A stretch of DNA of 64,000 nucleotides from Polytrichum commune (GCA_950295325.1 OX485806.1:41912001-41976000), one strand, 5' to 3'. Shown: positions 46,151 through 58,307, numbered from the stretch's first letter. Notes: generated from the sequence alone by a model not told the origin. Program-made: numbers and translations.

Positions 46151-46860
46151 AACAAATTGACTAAGGTCCTAGCAACCTTAGAAAAACCTTGAATGAAATG
46201 GTGGTAGCAGTTGGCTAGGCTAACAAATGACCTAACTTAGCCGTTTTTTTTTTTTAGTCAAAGACCAATTCTCCTCTTGGATTGCATTGACATTTTTCAT
46301 GTTCTTCCACCAACTTCCTTTGTCACCACATACCTCAAAAACTCAATATCTTGTTGAGCAAAGTTGTTTTTCACTCCTTGGCGGTAACTTTTTGGGCAAC
46401 ACATTGGTGAATACATCCTTGTATCTCACCAACATCCCACCAATGTGATTTGGAGGAGGCCTATCTTTCTTAGCCTCTCCATACATTCCTTGGAGTTGCT
46501 CCAATGGAACCACGACCATTATGTTTTCTATTTTTCAGTTGGTCCATTAAGACCAAATTCAACTTGGGTCCTCCTACCATAGGAGTCTTTGTCAATTTGA
46601 ACTTCAGTTCTTTGCCATTATGACACATCATAATGCACCACAAGCTCACCGGCTTGCACCTCATATCTATCATGTGAGTTTCAAAGTAGGCGGCCTTCAC
46701 AATGACATGCATTTCATCTATTTCACATGGTGTGAAATTTTGACAAAAATCCAATGTCCCACATTGAAAGGTTACATGCATCGCGGCCTCCTTTGTCTCA
46801 TGCGGTTCGCCCTTTCCAAACCGCACCTTGGTGGGCTTGTTTTCTCTATCAATCGGCAAG
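46150..46860 (-). pseudogene. Gypsy pre-RT region and RT C-terminal remnant
   Basis: 46859-46470 encodes a Cys/His-containing segment (CGTLDFCQNFTPCEID, KLTKTPMVGGPKLNLV) that precedes RT in this family. 46380-46150 encodes an RT end with IEFLRYVVTKE and HHFIQGFSKVA. Most of the RT palm, including the YxDD motif, is not found. Confidence 0.7.
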
Positions 46861-47039
46861 CCCCAACTCCCTTGTGAATTTTGGGCTCAAGAAGGAGTGG
46901 TAGCCTCTTTGTCAACACATGAGACATTTCTCCCATTCATTGAGCCTCAAGGTACAAAAGATTTGGCCTTGGCTTAAGGCTACTAGCCTTGGCCACAATG
47001 CCATCGTCTTACATTCGGTCCTCGGCAACTTGGCTTGGC

Positions 47040-47315
47040 TTGGTCCGCAAAGCCAACTTTAAACATTTCGTCCGCGGAACAAATTGGTTTGGTGCCACAA
47101 AACCAATTTCTAATAGTTTGTCCGCAAAACAAACATGTTTTGCCTTGGTAGCACAAAGCCACATTCCCACACTCCGTCCGCGGCACGAACATGAATTGCC
47201 TTGGTAGGACAAACCCACCTCCCAACATTCCGTCCGCGGCACAAGTATGATTTGCTTTGGAAGCATAAAGCCACCTTTCAACATTCCGTCCGCGGCACCA
47301 ACATGTTTTGCGTAA
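47040..47315. repeat. About five copies of a ~56-bp repeat in the gypsy 5' internal region
   Basis: CGTCCGCGGCAC-type words recur at about 47069, 47119, 47175, 47231 and 47287, mostly 56 bp apart. On the minus strand this gives repeated Cys-rich frames. Probably degenerate gag sequence. Confidence 0.7.
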
Positions 47316-47906
47316 GTAAAATGGACCAAACAATTTGCACTCATTTCTTTGGGACCTAATTTGGCTAAAGCCACTTGTAGTGATGCGCCGCCAAACTTCT
47401 CTTTGGGACCATCGGCTTCAATGCTCTTGCAAATTTGATGGTCCCCACCATGTCCTCAAGAAGCCTTGGGGACTTAAACAAGGCATCCACCACCCGCTTT
47501 TAAAACCCCACCTAAAAGGATGCATTTCTTAGAAAGCTCGTCCGTTTTAGGTGTATCCTTCATTTGTGCGTTTGAATAGCGCACATAGGCCTTAAGAAGC
47601 CCCGGGTGCCTCATTTGCACCAATTCCAACATCACCACCTTTTAAGCATTTCAAATTGGAATTTCAATCCAAAATTAATACCCTCCAAGGTTTTAGGTGC
47701 ATTCGGTATTCTAGGCCCCAAATACTTTTGGAGGTTTGTGGGAGCCCTTTTCAAAGCACTCCTTCATTTTCCTTACCGAATCCACCTTAGTGCCCACCAT
47801 TGTCATTAGAACCAATGGTATGGTCAAACTCCACTTGCACATGATCCTTGTTCCAATTTAAGCCTCACAACCTTTTGGAAACCACGGGCTCACCATCATA
47901 ACCCGC

Positions 47907-48878
47907 TGTCGCGCACCTCTCCATGAGGAGTGCCCGAAACACCATGGGCACAAGGGGGACCCCGGAGTGACACCCGGGACTTGTGGCGCCGTTGGTGAGA
48001 GGGCCCAAGTGATCCTAGTGTGGGTGAGGGCCCCGGGCGTTGGGAACGCCTCCCACCCACGAAGACTAGGAGGCACAAGGGTAAGGCCATGAGTTATGCG
48101 TAGCTCATGGCGTGGTGATTCTAGAAAGCTCAAGAACACCTCAATCGGAGGTGTGAGCTAGGAGTTATGGCCATTTGAGTGGGGCGCTGTCCCGGGACAG
48201 CGCCCTGTTACAGCAGTGCCTGGGAGCGATTCCCAGGACTGCCAAGGTCCAAACAGGCATAACTTCCTCAATACTTGCCCGAATGGGGCAAGTGAGGAGT
48301 CCATCGGCATCTACGTGAAGCGTAGATGAAGATGGAGTAGTTGGTTGTTATGATCAGACATCATACAAGGAAGTTATGATGGTCTGAAGCTGCTGGGCGG
48401 TTCTAGGCCCAGCAGCTAAAGGAAAATGTCCACTTGGCCCCAACTCTTGGTAGAGAGACAAGAGGTTGGTTGACGGTGGGGTAGGGGCCCCGCGTGAAGT
48501 CCTAGAGGCTTATATGGGTGAGGTGGTGTGGCCTCACCCACCCGAGGCCAAACGGCAAGGCCTCCATGGGCATTGGCCCAATGTGAGGCCATAGTTGCCT
48601 AGTATGGTTCGGGTTGTTGTAGTGTTGCTCCGGCAACGCGATGATCAACATGGGATTGGACTTCCATGGATGGAAGTCCACATCTAGGAATGGGTTACCG
48701 ATTAAGGGGTGAGTCCCTAAAGCAAAGTAGGAGGGTTGGTTCCCTCCTATGAACTATAAGGTCCGGGGTAGGAGGAGCTAACCATTAGCATGGCGGAATG
48801 CGAATGGTTAGCGCTCGTAACCTTTGCTAGAATTGAAAATTGACAAGATTGCTAAGGGGGTTAGCAAGGGTTGCGACA
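47907..48878 (+). mobile_element. Solo LTR 3, nested in the gypsy element (972 bp)
   Basis: TGTCGCGCAC...GGTTGCGACA, opposite in orientation to its host element, with target duplication CCCGC at 47902-47906 and 48879-48883. It landed about 50 bp from the host primer-binding site. Confidence 0.95.
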
Positions 48879-48927
48879 CCCGCATTTTTGATAGCCATGT
48901 CTACCTCAAAGTGCTAGCTCAAATATT

Positions 48928-48947
48928 GGAACCCTGCTCTGATACCA
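48928..48947 (-). other. Primer-binding site, initiator tRNA-Met type
   Basis: On the minus strand TGGTATCAGAGC followed by AGGGTTCC lies 2 bases inside the 5' LTR. TGGTATCAGAGC is the standard plant retrotransposon sequence complementary to the 3' end of tRNA-iMet. This fixes the element's orientation. Confidence 0.9.
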
Positions 48948-48949
48948 AG

Positions 48950-49924
48950 TGTCGCAACCTTTGCTAGCCCCCCCTTGACCATCTTGCCAATTTTCAATTC
49001 TAGCAAAGGCTACGAGTGGCTAACCCTTCGCATACCGCCATGCTAATGGTTAGCTCCTCTAACCCCGGACCAATAGTTCATAGGAGGGAACCAACCCTCC
49101 TACTTTGCTTTCGGGACTCACCCCTTAATCGGTAACCCATTTTCCCAATGTGGACTTCCATCCATGGAAGTCCAATCCTATGTTGATCATCGCGTTGCCG
49201 GAGCAACACTACAACAACCCGAAGCATACTAGGCAACTATGGCCTCACAATAGGCCAAAGCCCATGGAGGCCTTGCCGTTCGGCCTCGGGTGGGTGAGGC
49301 CACACCACCTCACCCATATAAGCCTCTAGGACTTTACGCGGGGCCCCTACCCCACCGTCAACCAACCTCTTGTCTCTCCACCAAGAGTTGGGGCCAAGTG
49401 GACACTTTCCTTTAGCCGCTGGGCCTAGAAGCCCCCAGCAGCTTCAGACCATCATAACTTCCTTGTATGATGTCTGATACAAACAAGCGACCACTCCATC
49501 TTTATCTACGCTTCACGTAGATGCCGATGGACTCCTCACTTGCCCCATTGGGGCAAGTGGTGAGGAAGTTATTCCTGTTTGGACCTTGGCAGTCCCGGGA
49601 ATCACTCCCAGGCACTGCTGTACCAGGGCGCTGTCCCGGGACAGCGCCCCACTCAAATGGCCATAACTCCTAGCTCACACCTCCGATTGAGGTGTTCTTG
49701 AGCATTCTAGAATCACCACGCCATGAGCTATGCATAGCTCATGGCCTTACCCTTGTGCCTCCTAGTCTCCGTGGGTGGGAGGCGTTCCCAACGCCCGGGG
49801 CCCTCACCCACACTAGGATCACTTGGGCCCTCTCACCAACGGCGCCACAAGTCCCGGGTGTCACTCCGGGATCCCCCTTGTGCCCATGGTGTTTCGGGCA
49901 CTCCTCATGGAGAGGTGCGCGACA
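48950..49924 (-). repeat. 5' LTR of the gypsy element
   Basis: 975 bp, same orientation as 41889-42862. Ends GTGCGCGACA and is followed by CCATT, the target duplication. PM-C coding sequence resumes directly after. Confidence 0.93.
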
Positions 49925-52900
49925 CCATTATCCTCAACACGAAAGACAAAATCGGCTTGGTTATGCAAGTGATGCACAACATAAACAAGTAAGTGTGATT
50001 TTCAGCGTTTTTATTGTCTTTGAACATGTACCTGTATTCGATACATTTTCATATATGTATTGTTGTGTTTCAGGCACACCGAGGACTTCCATGTCAAAAC
50101 GAACACAGTCCACATGTTATTCAGAGTTAGAAAATATGGACAAATGGATCTTGAGAAACTGAAGGACATATTGTCAGCAACTGACTTTATGCGTTGTAAG
50201 CGTGGTCAAAAGAAAACATGGTACACCTTACCATTGAATGTTTTCACCTCCTTCATCTTTCAGGTTTGTGCACTTGTTCCTTTTCATTTCAAGTCATTTC
50301 AAGTCATTACTAAGCTTCAGTCATTTTGATTGAATGTATAGTTCGTTGACGTTACTGAATTCTTTTGTTTAAGGATTTTTTTGTAACATGCCTGTGTATT
50401 GTTTGCAGCATGAACTAACTTGTTGATAATTGGCAGCATGAAATAAGCATGGCTGTTGACGAAGGTGTCCGCTAGCTTATTGAGCAGTCTGATGGGGTTG
50501 TATCTCCTCCTCAAAAAGCGGCCGCGATGAAATCCGCAGTGGAGAAACAATGTATTGCATTGCGCCAGAAGATGGGAAAACTGGTCGCGGTTGCAAATCC
50601 AGACCTCACTGATGGTTGGTTTGATGAGGTTATTTGCATTCCTTGAATCCAGTGATTTATCATGTTAGTCATTCTAAATTTGATTTCAAAATATCTACTT
50701 TGTCTATTTTTAATGAGGACGTTGGCAATTGTCTAGATTGAGCGGCATTATACCAATAATTCAATATCTCCAGAGCTCAACTTAGAAAAACTTCAGCTAA
50801 TTGCTACGTCAAGAGCATCCCCGATTTCCAAAATCAAGTGGCTTCAATACATAAACGCCTCTGCCGCAACTCGAGAGGCAAGAAGAGTTCCTGCGAAGCG
50901 CGTTACCGAAGAAAAACTTTCAATTTTCCTAGCAAAGGCATGTTGGTGGGCTGGGGTATGAATATCTTGACACTTCAGTGTTTTCCAACAAAGTTTACAA
51001 TGTTCTTGCTGCATTCTAACTCATGTGTTAATTTTGAAATACTACATAAATTTGTTATATGGATCATATCAGTAGAAGTTTGAGAATTTGGAAAATTAAG
51101 CAAACACCTTTGCCCAAAGCTTGACCTCCAATGGTTGCTTTGGATTATGATAGGCCTAGTTGGTGCCCTTTTGAACCTAAACACTAATTGCAACCTCAAC
51201 ACATAACCCTTGAGAAGGTATCGTGATATTCTGGAACTAACCGGACTCAGCTGAGTGCTCCTTAACATTCCGCCGCCGCAGTGTGTGTATCGGGGCTGAT
51301 ACGTGCAAATCCTTTTTTTTTTTTTCCAAGTTGAATAATATGTCTTTGCTTTGCTTGTATCGGGGCCGATACATCCTCTATTGCATAATCAATTTGACCT
51401 CGTCCTTGACCATTAATTCGTTTCCTTGTTTTTCATTACTAATTTTTCATTTCATTTGGTAATTTTAATCCAACTCATTTATCAACTCGTTGATATTGTG
51501 TAATTTGTTTTCATTCAGATTTCCAATCATGCGACAAACATGTTTGAAGACATAGTTCAACAGGATCGCATCCCCATCGACATGTCTGTGTTTTCGGAGC
51601 CTCTAACTTTGGTTGCATATATTGAGGAATGCAGGATCATGCTTTGGGACCATGCATTTGTCTCGGTGTTTCGCAGTCACGACTGCTTTAAGAAAATTGA
51701 TGATTTCCAGGGATACAAGGGAACGAACCTTGTTGTGAGAAGAGTCCTATTCAGGTGTTTGCTCTGTTTTCCTTTCATCCTTTGATTTGATACTTCTATT
51801 TCCCTCTTTATCAATTCCAACTTTTTCATATTCTTATGGCCATCATTATTTTCCAGGTTCTTCAAGTATGAGCTCCTCCCAAAGAAAGCGATTCTGAAAG
51901 AGGACTTGCCGGTTTTCTTGAGTACTTGGTTGGACCGGTCCAACGCTTCATGCATGTTCACAGCTGCCCAGAAGAGGACATGGACGACTTCGCACCTTAC
52001 TTCTGGCGCGTGGTATCTCGATTGTGCTACACATTACACCCCACCTTTTGAGATGGAATTGAGGAAATCACGCGAGGCTATTGGAGAGTCTGGAGAGGAG
52101 ATGGAGGACTTGAAGGGCATCCATGATGACAACGACAGGGCTAAGGCACTCAAGAGGTGGATTGAAGAGGACCGCAAAAAAACCCTCAAGGTCAAGGAGG
52201 CAGAAGAAAAGGCTCACCTGAAGGAGTTGGAGAGGCAGCAGAAAGCAACTGCAAAATCGACGAAGAAAGGCAAGAAGAAGGTGACTACTCCTGGAGAGGT
52301 AGAAATGATAAGTCATGTGCAGCCTAGTCCAACCGTGGACTCTGGTTCCCAGATTCGCTCAGTTTCAGCTAGGGGTACTAAGAGGGACACCTCATATGAG
52401 CTTCTTTCCCAGTTGCCGATTGTTGATCTCACAGAGGACACCAATTGCATGAATGATGAGTTCATTCTAAACTCTTCATTGTTTGAGGTCCTTGGCGGTG
52501 AATCGGGCAGTTTGTCACCCCTCTACGATGACCTCAAAGCTTTTATGTCTAAGGTATTTTTGTTTTTATTTGCCCATCTGATGTGGTTCTCTTTTGCAAC
52601 TGCTAGTATTACTTGTCCAATTCTGTTTGCTTTTGAAATTGTTACGTTTCTTACATGCATTGAATTGCTCATTGAGCAACATTCATCTGATAAAAGGCGT
52701 GCGCACAAAGGATCTTCTGGAAACCACCCTTGTGTGGATTTGATCCTTGTGGACCAACCAGAAGGTCTCCCAATTCCAGGTATTTCGAACCCTATTTCAT
52801 CTGTGCCCTTATGGAACCAGGATTCTAAGGAATGGCTGGAGCCCATTTTTTATTTTGCCGACCAACACCTCCAGGATGATGGTGCATTCATCATCCTTCA

Positions 52901-54199
52901 TCCGTTTCGATTGAGCACAAAGTCAAACATACTCGGATACTGCAAGTCATACGGTTTTGAAATCCGCAAGGAGTGGTGAGGGATGAACCGTCTGCATTTG
53001 ACATCAGCAGTATATCCGACATCCACTGTAAGTGATTTGATCTTGAAATGCATATGTTTTTGTTTGTCATATATTTGTTATTATTTTTGATTGTAATCTT
53101 TGCCCTTTGTTCTTGTCCAGCATGCCCAGTTTGGATCTTCACACATTATTTGATTCTCCATGGACATTGTCAATCTTGTCTAATCTTCTTGTTCGAATGC
53201 CAGACCATGAGATTTGGCATCTGTTTGGCGGTGAGGAGTCTTCCAGGGGTTCCCAAGTCTACATTTTCTTTTCAGCCAATCCCTGCTCTTGACCACCACG
53301 GAGTAGACTTTGCCAGAGATGACATCCTCATGAACCTGGTCACGAAAGATGATCAGCTCATGAATGGCAATTTACCTTGGCGAGGCCCTCGGGAGAAGTC
53401 CGTCTTGCTCAGGCAGATGCTTATAGAAGCATCTACCTTTCCTGGGGATCTCGTGGTTGACTGCACTGCAGCCACTGGTTCGTTTTTTCAACCTAAACCC
53501 TACTCAGTCTCAGTTTATTTGTACATTCACTTATCACCTAAATCATGTTCACTTCTCTAGGGTCGTCCATACACGCTTGTCGCAATATCAACCGACATAT
53601 TGCTGCGTTGGAGCCGGATGAGGAAATCTTCAAGGCCTTACTGGCACCCCTCATCCGGGCTTCACCTACTCTTTCGCCTCCTCACCTGGATCCACTCACC
53701 ATCGTGGATGACATTGATGGCGAGGAAATTGAAGTTGAGCGGATCGTGAAGAAATCCCGATTCAGTAAGTAAGTCTAAACGGTCAAGTATGCATTTCTAT
53801 TGAGATCATGTTGATTTATGTTACTTCTTTTTGTTGTCACTTCTTATTGAAGCCTTTCATTTTGCAGGTGCGAGATCTTGATTTCTCCACATCATCGACC
53901 TTTTTTTTGTAGGCCGACATTTTTCCCAAGCCCTCCTAAACCCTTTGAGTTGCCTACATATGCCGAAGAAATTGCTTTTTGATTTGCAAGTGAGGACATA
54001 CGGAATCCCACTTCGCGCTCCCGTTCTCTGTCTCGTAGAGGCTTGAGTTTTCTAGATCTAGAAGTTGTTCAGTGTGATGAGGAGGAGTGAACGCATTCGT
54101 ACACTTTTTCAATGATTGATTGCGATTTTAGGCGAATGTTGTGTTGAATAAATGACCCTAAACCATTAGTGTCACCTCATGTAACTTGGCATTCAAGTG

Positions 54200-55171
54200 T
54201 GTCGCGCACCTCTCCATGAGGAGTGCCCGAAACACCATGGGCACAAGGGGGACCCCGGAGTGACACCCGGGACTTGTGACGCCGTTGGTGAGAGGGCCCA
54301 AGTGATCCTAGTGTGGGTGAGGGCCCCGGGCGTTGGGAACGCCTCCCACCCACAAAGACTAGGAGGCACAAGGGTAAGGCCATGAGCTATGCGTAGCTCA
54401 TGGCGTGGTGATTCTAGAATGCTCAAGAACACCTCAATCGGAGGTGTGAGCTAGGAGTTATGGCCATTTGAGTGGGGCGCTGTCCCGGGACAGCGCCCTG
54501 GTGCAGCAGTGCCTGGGAGTGACTCCCGGGACTGCTAAGGTTCAAAGAGGCATAACGTCCTCATAACTTGCCCAAATGGGGCAAGTGAGGAGTCCATCGG
54601 CATCTACGTGAAACGTAGATGAAGATGTAGTGGTTGATTGCTAGCAATGGACATCATACAAGGAAGTTATGATGGTCTGAAGCTGCTAGAGGCTTCTTAG
54701 CCCAGCGGCTAAGGGAGAATGTCCACTTGGCCCCAACTCTTGGTAGAGAGAGAAGAGGTTGGTTGACGGTGGGGTAGGGGCCCCGTGTAAAGTCCTAGAG
54801 GCTTATATGGGTGAGGTGGTGTGGCCTCACCCACCCGAGGCCGAACGGCAAGGCGTACGTGGGCATTGGCCCATTGTGAAGCCATAGTTGCCTAGTATGG
54901 TTCGGGTTGTTGTAGTGTTGCTCCGGCAACGCGATGATCAACATGGGATTGGACTTCCATGGATGGAAGTCCACATCTAGGAATGGGTTACCGATTAAGG
55001 GGTGAGTCCCGAAATCAAAGTAGGAGGGTTGGTTCCCTTCTATGAACTATATGGTCCGGGGTAAGAGAAGCTAACCATTAGCATGGGGGTATGCGAAGGG
55101 TTAGCGCTCGTAACCTTTGCTAGAAAGCAAAATTGGCAAGATTTTAAAGGGGACTAGCAAGGGTTGCGACA
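54200..55171 (+). mobile_element. Solo LTR 5, 110 bp downstream of PM-C
   Basis: TGTCGCGCAC...GGTTGCGACA, with target duplication AAGTG at 54195-54199 and 55172-55176. Confidence 0.95.
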
Positions 55172-55179
55172 AAGTGTCT

Positions 55180-56720
55180 TTTCTAATACCTCTGAATGAG
55201 TATGTTCAACAATGATATGAGATGCACACCTATATTACACAATGGTCTACAAGTTGACTAAAGTGTACACCAACGAAAAGTGTACCCTAAACCCTCCTTC
55301 CACTCTATTACTCAATAAGACATAGAGGTTAACTAAAAAAGATAAAGAAATATAGTTGTAAACATATAGATCAAAACATGAAACAAAGACTAAGGAAAAC
55401 TAAACCGAAAAACTAAACCAAAAAATTAAAGATGATAAGTATAGAATATCAATACGTTTTTTAGAATTACAAATAATAAGAAGATACATTGGAAGAAGAA
55501 TGGAAGAATTAAAAAATGAGAAGATAGACTGGACGAAGAATGGAATAACCCAAAAAAGGCTTGTGCATAAATTATGGACATCATCCTATGTTTTAGGTTC
55601 AAATCAAACATCAAACCCCAAGAAATCCGGGGCCATATCCAAAGTGGCCACTCCCATATGAAATATGAACCATTTGGCATGCCGAGACTCAACCTGAAAC
55701 CAATGATTTGAGGTCAAATTTATAAATTCAGGTTGAATGTAGCTAAGCATGAAACCCAAACATTGCATGCCCTCATTCAACCTGAAGCTATCAACTTGAC
55801 CTCAAATCAAATTTAAAATCCCTAGGCCTTGTCCAAAGTGGCCATATATGCCGAGACCGAACATGAAATCTAAGCCGTTGGGCATGTCGAGACCCAAATT
55901 AAAACCAATGATTTGAGGTCAAATTTATAACCATGGTTATAGGTTCCTCAACCACGGTTATAGGTTATTTTTGTCAAAAATATTGTCAAAATATTTCAAT
56001 ATTTAGCTCTACACCGCGGTCATAGGGCATGTTTCACCACACAAAATTTCAATATTCTAGAAAACTTACCGCTCACCGCTCACTGCTCGCAAAATAGCTT
56101 TTCCCACCCATATTGTACTATTTTGCAACAAAACCTGATACTAAGGTGAAGGGAAAAGACAGATGCAAATCCGTTCGCATGAATGGGGGGAAGAAGGGGG
56201 ATCCCGATGCCATTGGCACGGAACTCAACCATTTCTCATACACATGGCATTGTGGATGAAGAAGCCATGGACAAAGAGAGGGACAAATAATAGAAAAATC
56301 CAAATAAGGAAAATGAGGCACGGCTACCAAAGAATTGTAAACCCTTAACGTTGAACAGTGGTACTATAAAGGTAAGAGAAGGTCGGTGAAGGGTCATTTT
56401 GTGAGTAAAGTAAAGGGATGCCCAAAGAGTAGAGAGCACGAAAGAGAGGAAGAAAAGGGAACTGGAACGCACACATGAATGAACCAGACCAAAATACAGT
56501 CTCCATAATCGATCCATGAAAGAAGCGTAAAAAGATAAAGAGAAGGACGAGTTTCAGCAATTCGAAACAGAGGAGACGGAGAGAACTAAAGAAGAAGAAG
56601 GAAACGTGCATAGAAGGAAGAGGGACCCCATTAGACTCGCAGACTACGTGTGCAGTGGATAAGGGAGGGTTGAATCTGCAGTCAATAGACGAAGAAGGGG
56701 AAGACAGTGGTTCACAAACA
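55180..56720. other. Mostly non-coding; carries a MULE-start fragment
   Basis: 55600-55935 has two copies of a ~45-bp AATGATTTGAGGTCAAATTTATA phrase. 56063-56105 matches, in inverted orientation, the sequence around the MULE M3 start (34970-35030), so a MULE edge landed here. Further right the sequence is purine-rich and leads into the PM-D leader. Confidence 0.5.
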
Positions 56721-57049
56721 CCATCTATGGCAGAGAGCGTGCATCGCAACAGTTTCAATCAGAGCAGGTCCCGCGAGGGGAGAAGGGAGAATTCGATGAA
56801 TACCGTAAGTTTGTCGTAAAGCTTATATGCACAAGGGGTACTTCAAGATTTAGGTTTATGGGAATATGACACATGAAATTCAATTATCTAAATATGGGAG
56901 AGAACTTGCAAAGAATAGGGCAAACAATATATGGATAGGGCTAAGGAAACAAAAAGGAACCTTGAGTGGGAGACATGCACCTGGGTGGGTTTGACACCCA
57001 CCTGCCTGCATTATAGCAAAAAACCTTAGTTGGTTATGGACTAAAGAAC

Positions 57050-57810
57050 GACCCTCTCGGATTCGAGAGGGTCTTTCATTGAGGGATTGAGGATAAGATT
57101 TTGAATTCAAGGTTGTATATGTTCAATGTGTAGATAAGGCAAAGTTGTGTGGACTAGTTCGGTTGATAGTGTCGGGTAGGACATAAGGACCATATTTTGA
57201 ATTCAAGGTTGTGTATGTTTTATGTGTAGATAGGTACAACTTGTGTGCACTAGTTCGGTTGATAGTGCCGGGTAGGACATAAGGACCAGATTTTGAATTC
57301 AAGGTTGTGTATGTTGTATGAGTAGATAGGGTAAACTTGTGTGGACTAGTTCTCCTGATAGTGTCGGGTAGGACATGAGGACTAGATTTTGACTTGAATG
57401 TTGTGTATATTGTTAGTGTAGTTGGGTTCAACTTGTTTGGACTGGTTCGGTTGTGATGGTGAAATAATTGGGTATGGACTAGAGAAGGACCCTCTCGGAC
57501 CCGAAAGGGTCTTCAGTTGAGGGCTTGAGGACCAGATTTTGACTTGAATGTTGTGTATATTGATTGTGTAGTTGGGTTCAACTTGTTTGGACTGGTTTGG
57601 TTGTTCTAGTTTGAGGGCATTAAGACTAGATATTGACTTCAAGGTTGGCACTTTATGTGTGTAGTTAGGGTCAACTTGTGTGGAGTAGTTGGGTTGGGAT
57701 GTTGAAATATTTTGGTGTAGACTACAAAATGACCCTCTCGGATCCGAGAAGTCTTTTCTTTAAAGCATGTTGACCACATTTGACTGCAAGGTTCTAAAGC
57801 TTGAATGTGT
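57050..57810. repeat. Tandem repeats and palindrome family 2 in PM-D intron 1
   Basis: Repeated phrase GACTAGATTTTGACTTNAA...GTAGNTNGGNTCAACTTGTNTGGACT roughly every 90-130 bp. Embedded are copies of palindrome family 2 (arm GACCCTCTCGG, short centre, reverse complement) at 57050-57073, 57488-57511 and 57731-57753. Confidence 0.8.
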
Positions 57811-58290
57811 TGAAATTTTGCAGGGATCACCATCCATAGATCTCATTCTTTCGGAGGAGCCCTCAATGGAGAACCATAATGTTCCATTGGCGGTTCCTAT
57901 GGTATGAAATGGGGCATTGCTTCATCTCTTTTGTCAATAGATGTTTCATTTATTCGAGTTCCCTTCTTTGTTGTTCCTTGTAATTTTAGTCGTTGCCTAA
58001 TATTTTGGTGGTTACCCTTGTAGAATGATGCACAAGTTGCAACCGACTTTTTGTGTCCTCTTGATGAGTCCAACCCAGAGGAGACTGAGCTCTTGATTCG
58101 GAGATCGCAAAAACAAGACTCTAATGTTGTGATTCACTGGCTTCGAATGAAACCTCTTCATAAGTCGCGTTTCTCTATCCCATTGTGCCGCTTGTGATGT
58201 CTTCCACTTGTTCGTCCCATCAACGAGGTTGATGTCGCTTGGTTGGAAAATGAGTCCGTCATGGGTTACCGTGACGGTGACCGAGCCTTG

Positions 58291-58307
58291 TAGGGTTTAG
58301 GGTTTAG
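58291..58307. repeat. Telomere-motif insertion in a PM-D exon
   Basis: TAGGGTTTAGGGTTTAG lies in the middle of the ParB-box exon, between GYRDGDRAL and NLVVSPYNN when aligned with PM-C. It introduces TAG and shifts the frame; removing two 7-bp units restores the downstream frame. Confidence 0.8.

Larger units (their letters stand above)
41889..49924 (-). mobile_element. Full-length Ty3/gypsy retrotransposon, minus orientation
   Basis: Bounded by two LTRs in the same orientation (41889-42862 and 48950-49924) with target duplication CCATT at 41884-41888 and 49925-49929. On the minus strand the order is 5' LTR, primer-binding site, gag/pre-RT region, RT and RNase H, integrase with zinc-finger start, integrase C-terminus, polypurine tract and 3' LTR. 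The polyprotein is broken by many stops, contains a triplicated segment (45475-46150), and carries a nested solo LTR. It lies exactly within the ParB-box exon of PM-C. The two LTRs differ at only a handful of places by eye, so the insertion is fairly recent even though the internal part is degenerate. Confidence 0.93.
40554..54090 (+). pseudogene. PM-C: ParB-like / permuted methyltransferase-like gene broken by two LTR insertions
   Basis: Coding pieces: 40554-40576, 41557-41888, 49930-49988 (one exon split by a solo LTR and a gypsy element), then 50074-50263, 50437-50628, 50737-50955, 51519-51754, 51857-52553, 52677-53027, 53204-53477, 53561-53768, 53868-54090. The first exon contains DGNHRRQAW (41799 onward). 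Middle exons match PM-B/D (KWLQYINAS, WWAG). A Lys/Glu helical stretch follows WYLDC. Methyltransferase-like part: VDLILVDQPEG (motif-IV-like, Asp at 52752), DDGAFIILHPF, W-R-G-P-R-E-K, VVDCTAATG split by an intron (motif-I-like), NRHIAALEPD, then a tail with LPTYAEE. In-frame stops: TAG 41571, TAG 50473, TGA 52977, TGA 53980. It best preserves the motif-IV Asp-x-Pro. No upstream first exon was found. Confidence 0.7.

Noticed and set aside
49692-50162. 156-codon frame spanning the 5' LTR into PM-C
   Set aside because: It starts in LTR sequence and crosses into PM-C in a frame other than the conserved one.
40577-55171. Frames of 60-150 codons inside the LTR copies
   Set aside because: They recur in every LTR in both orientations, show no domain and no codon constraint beyond repeat identity.
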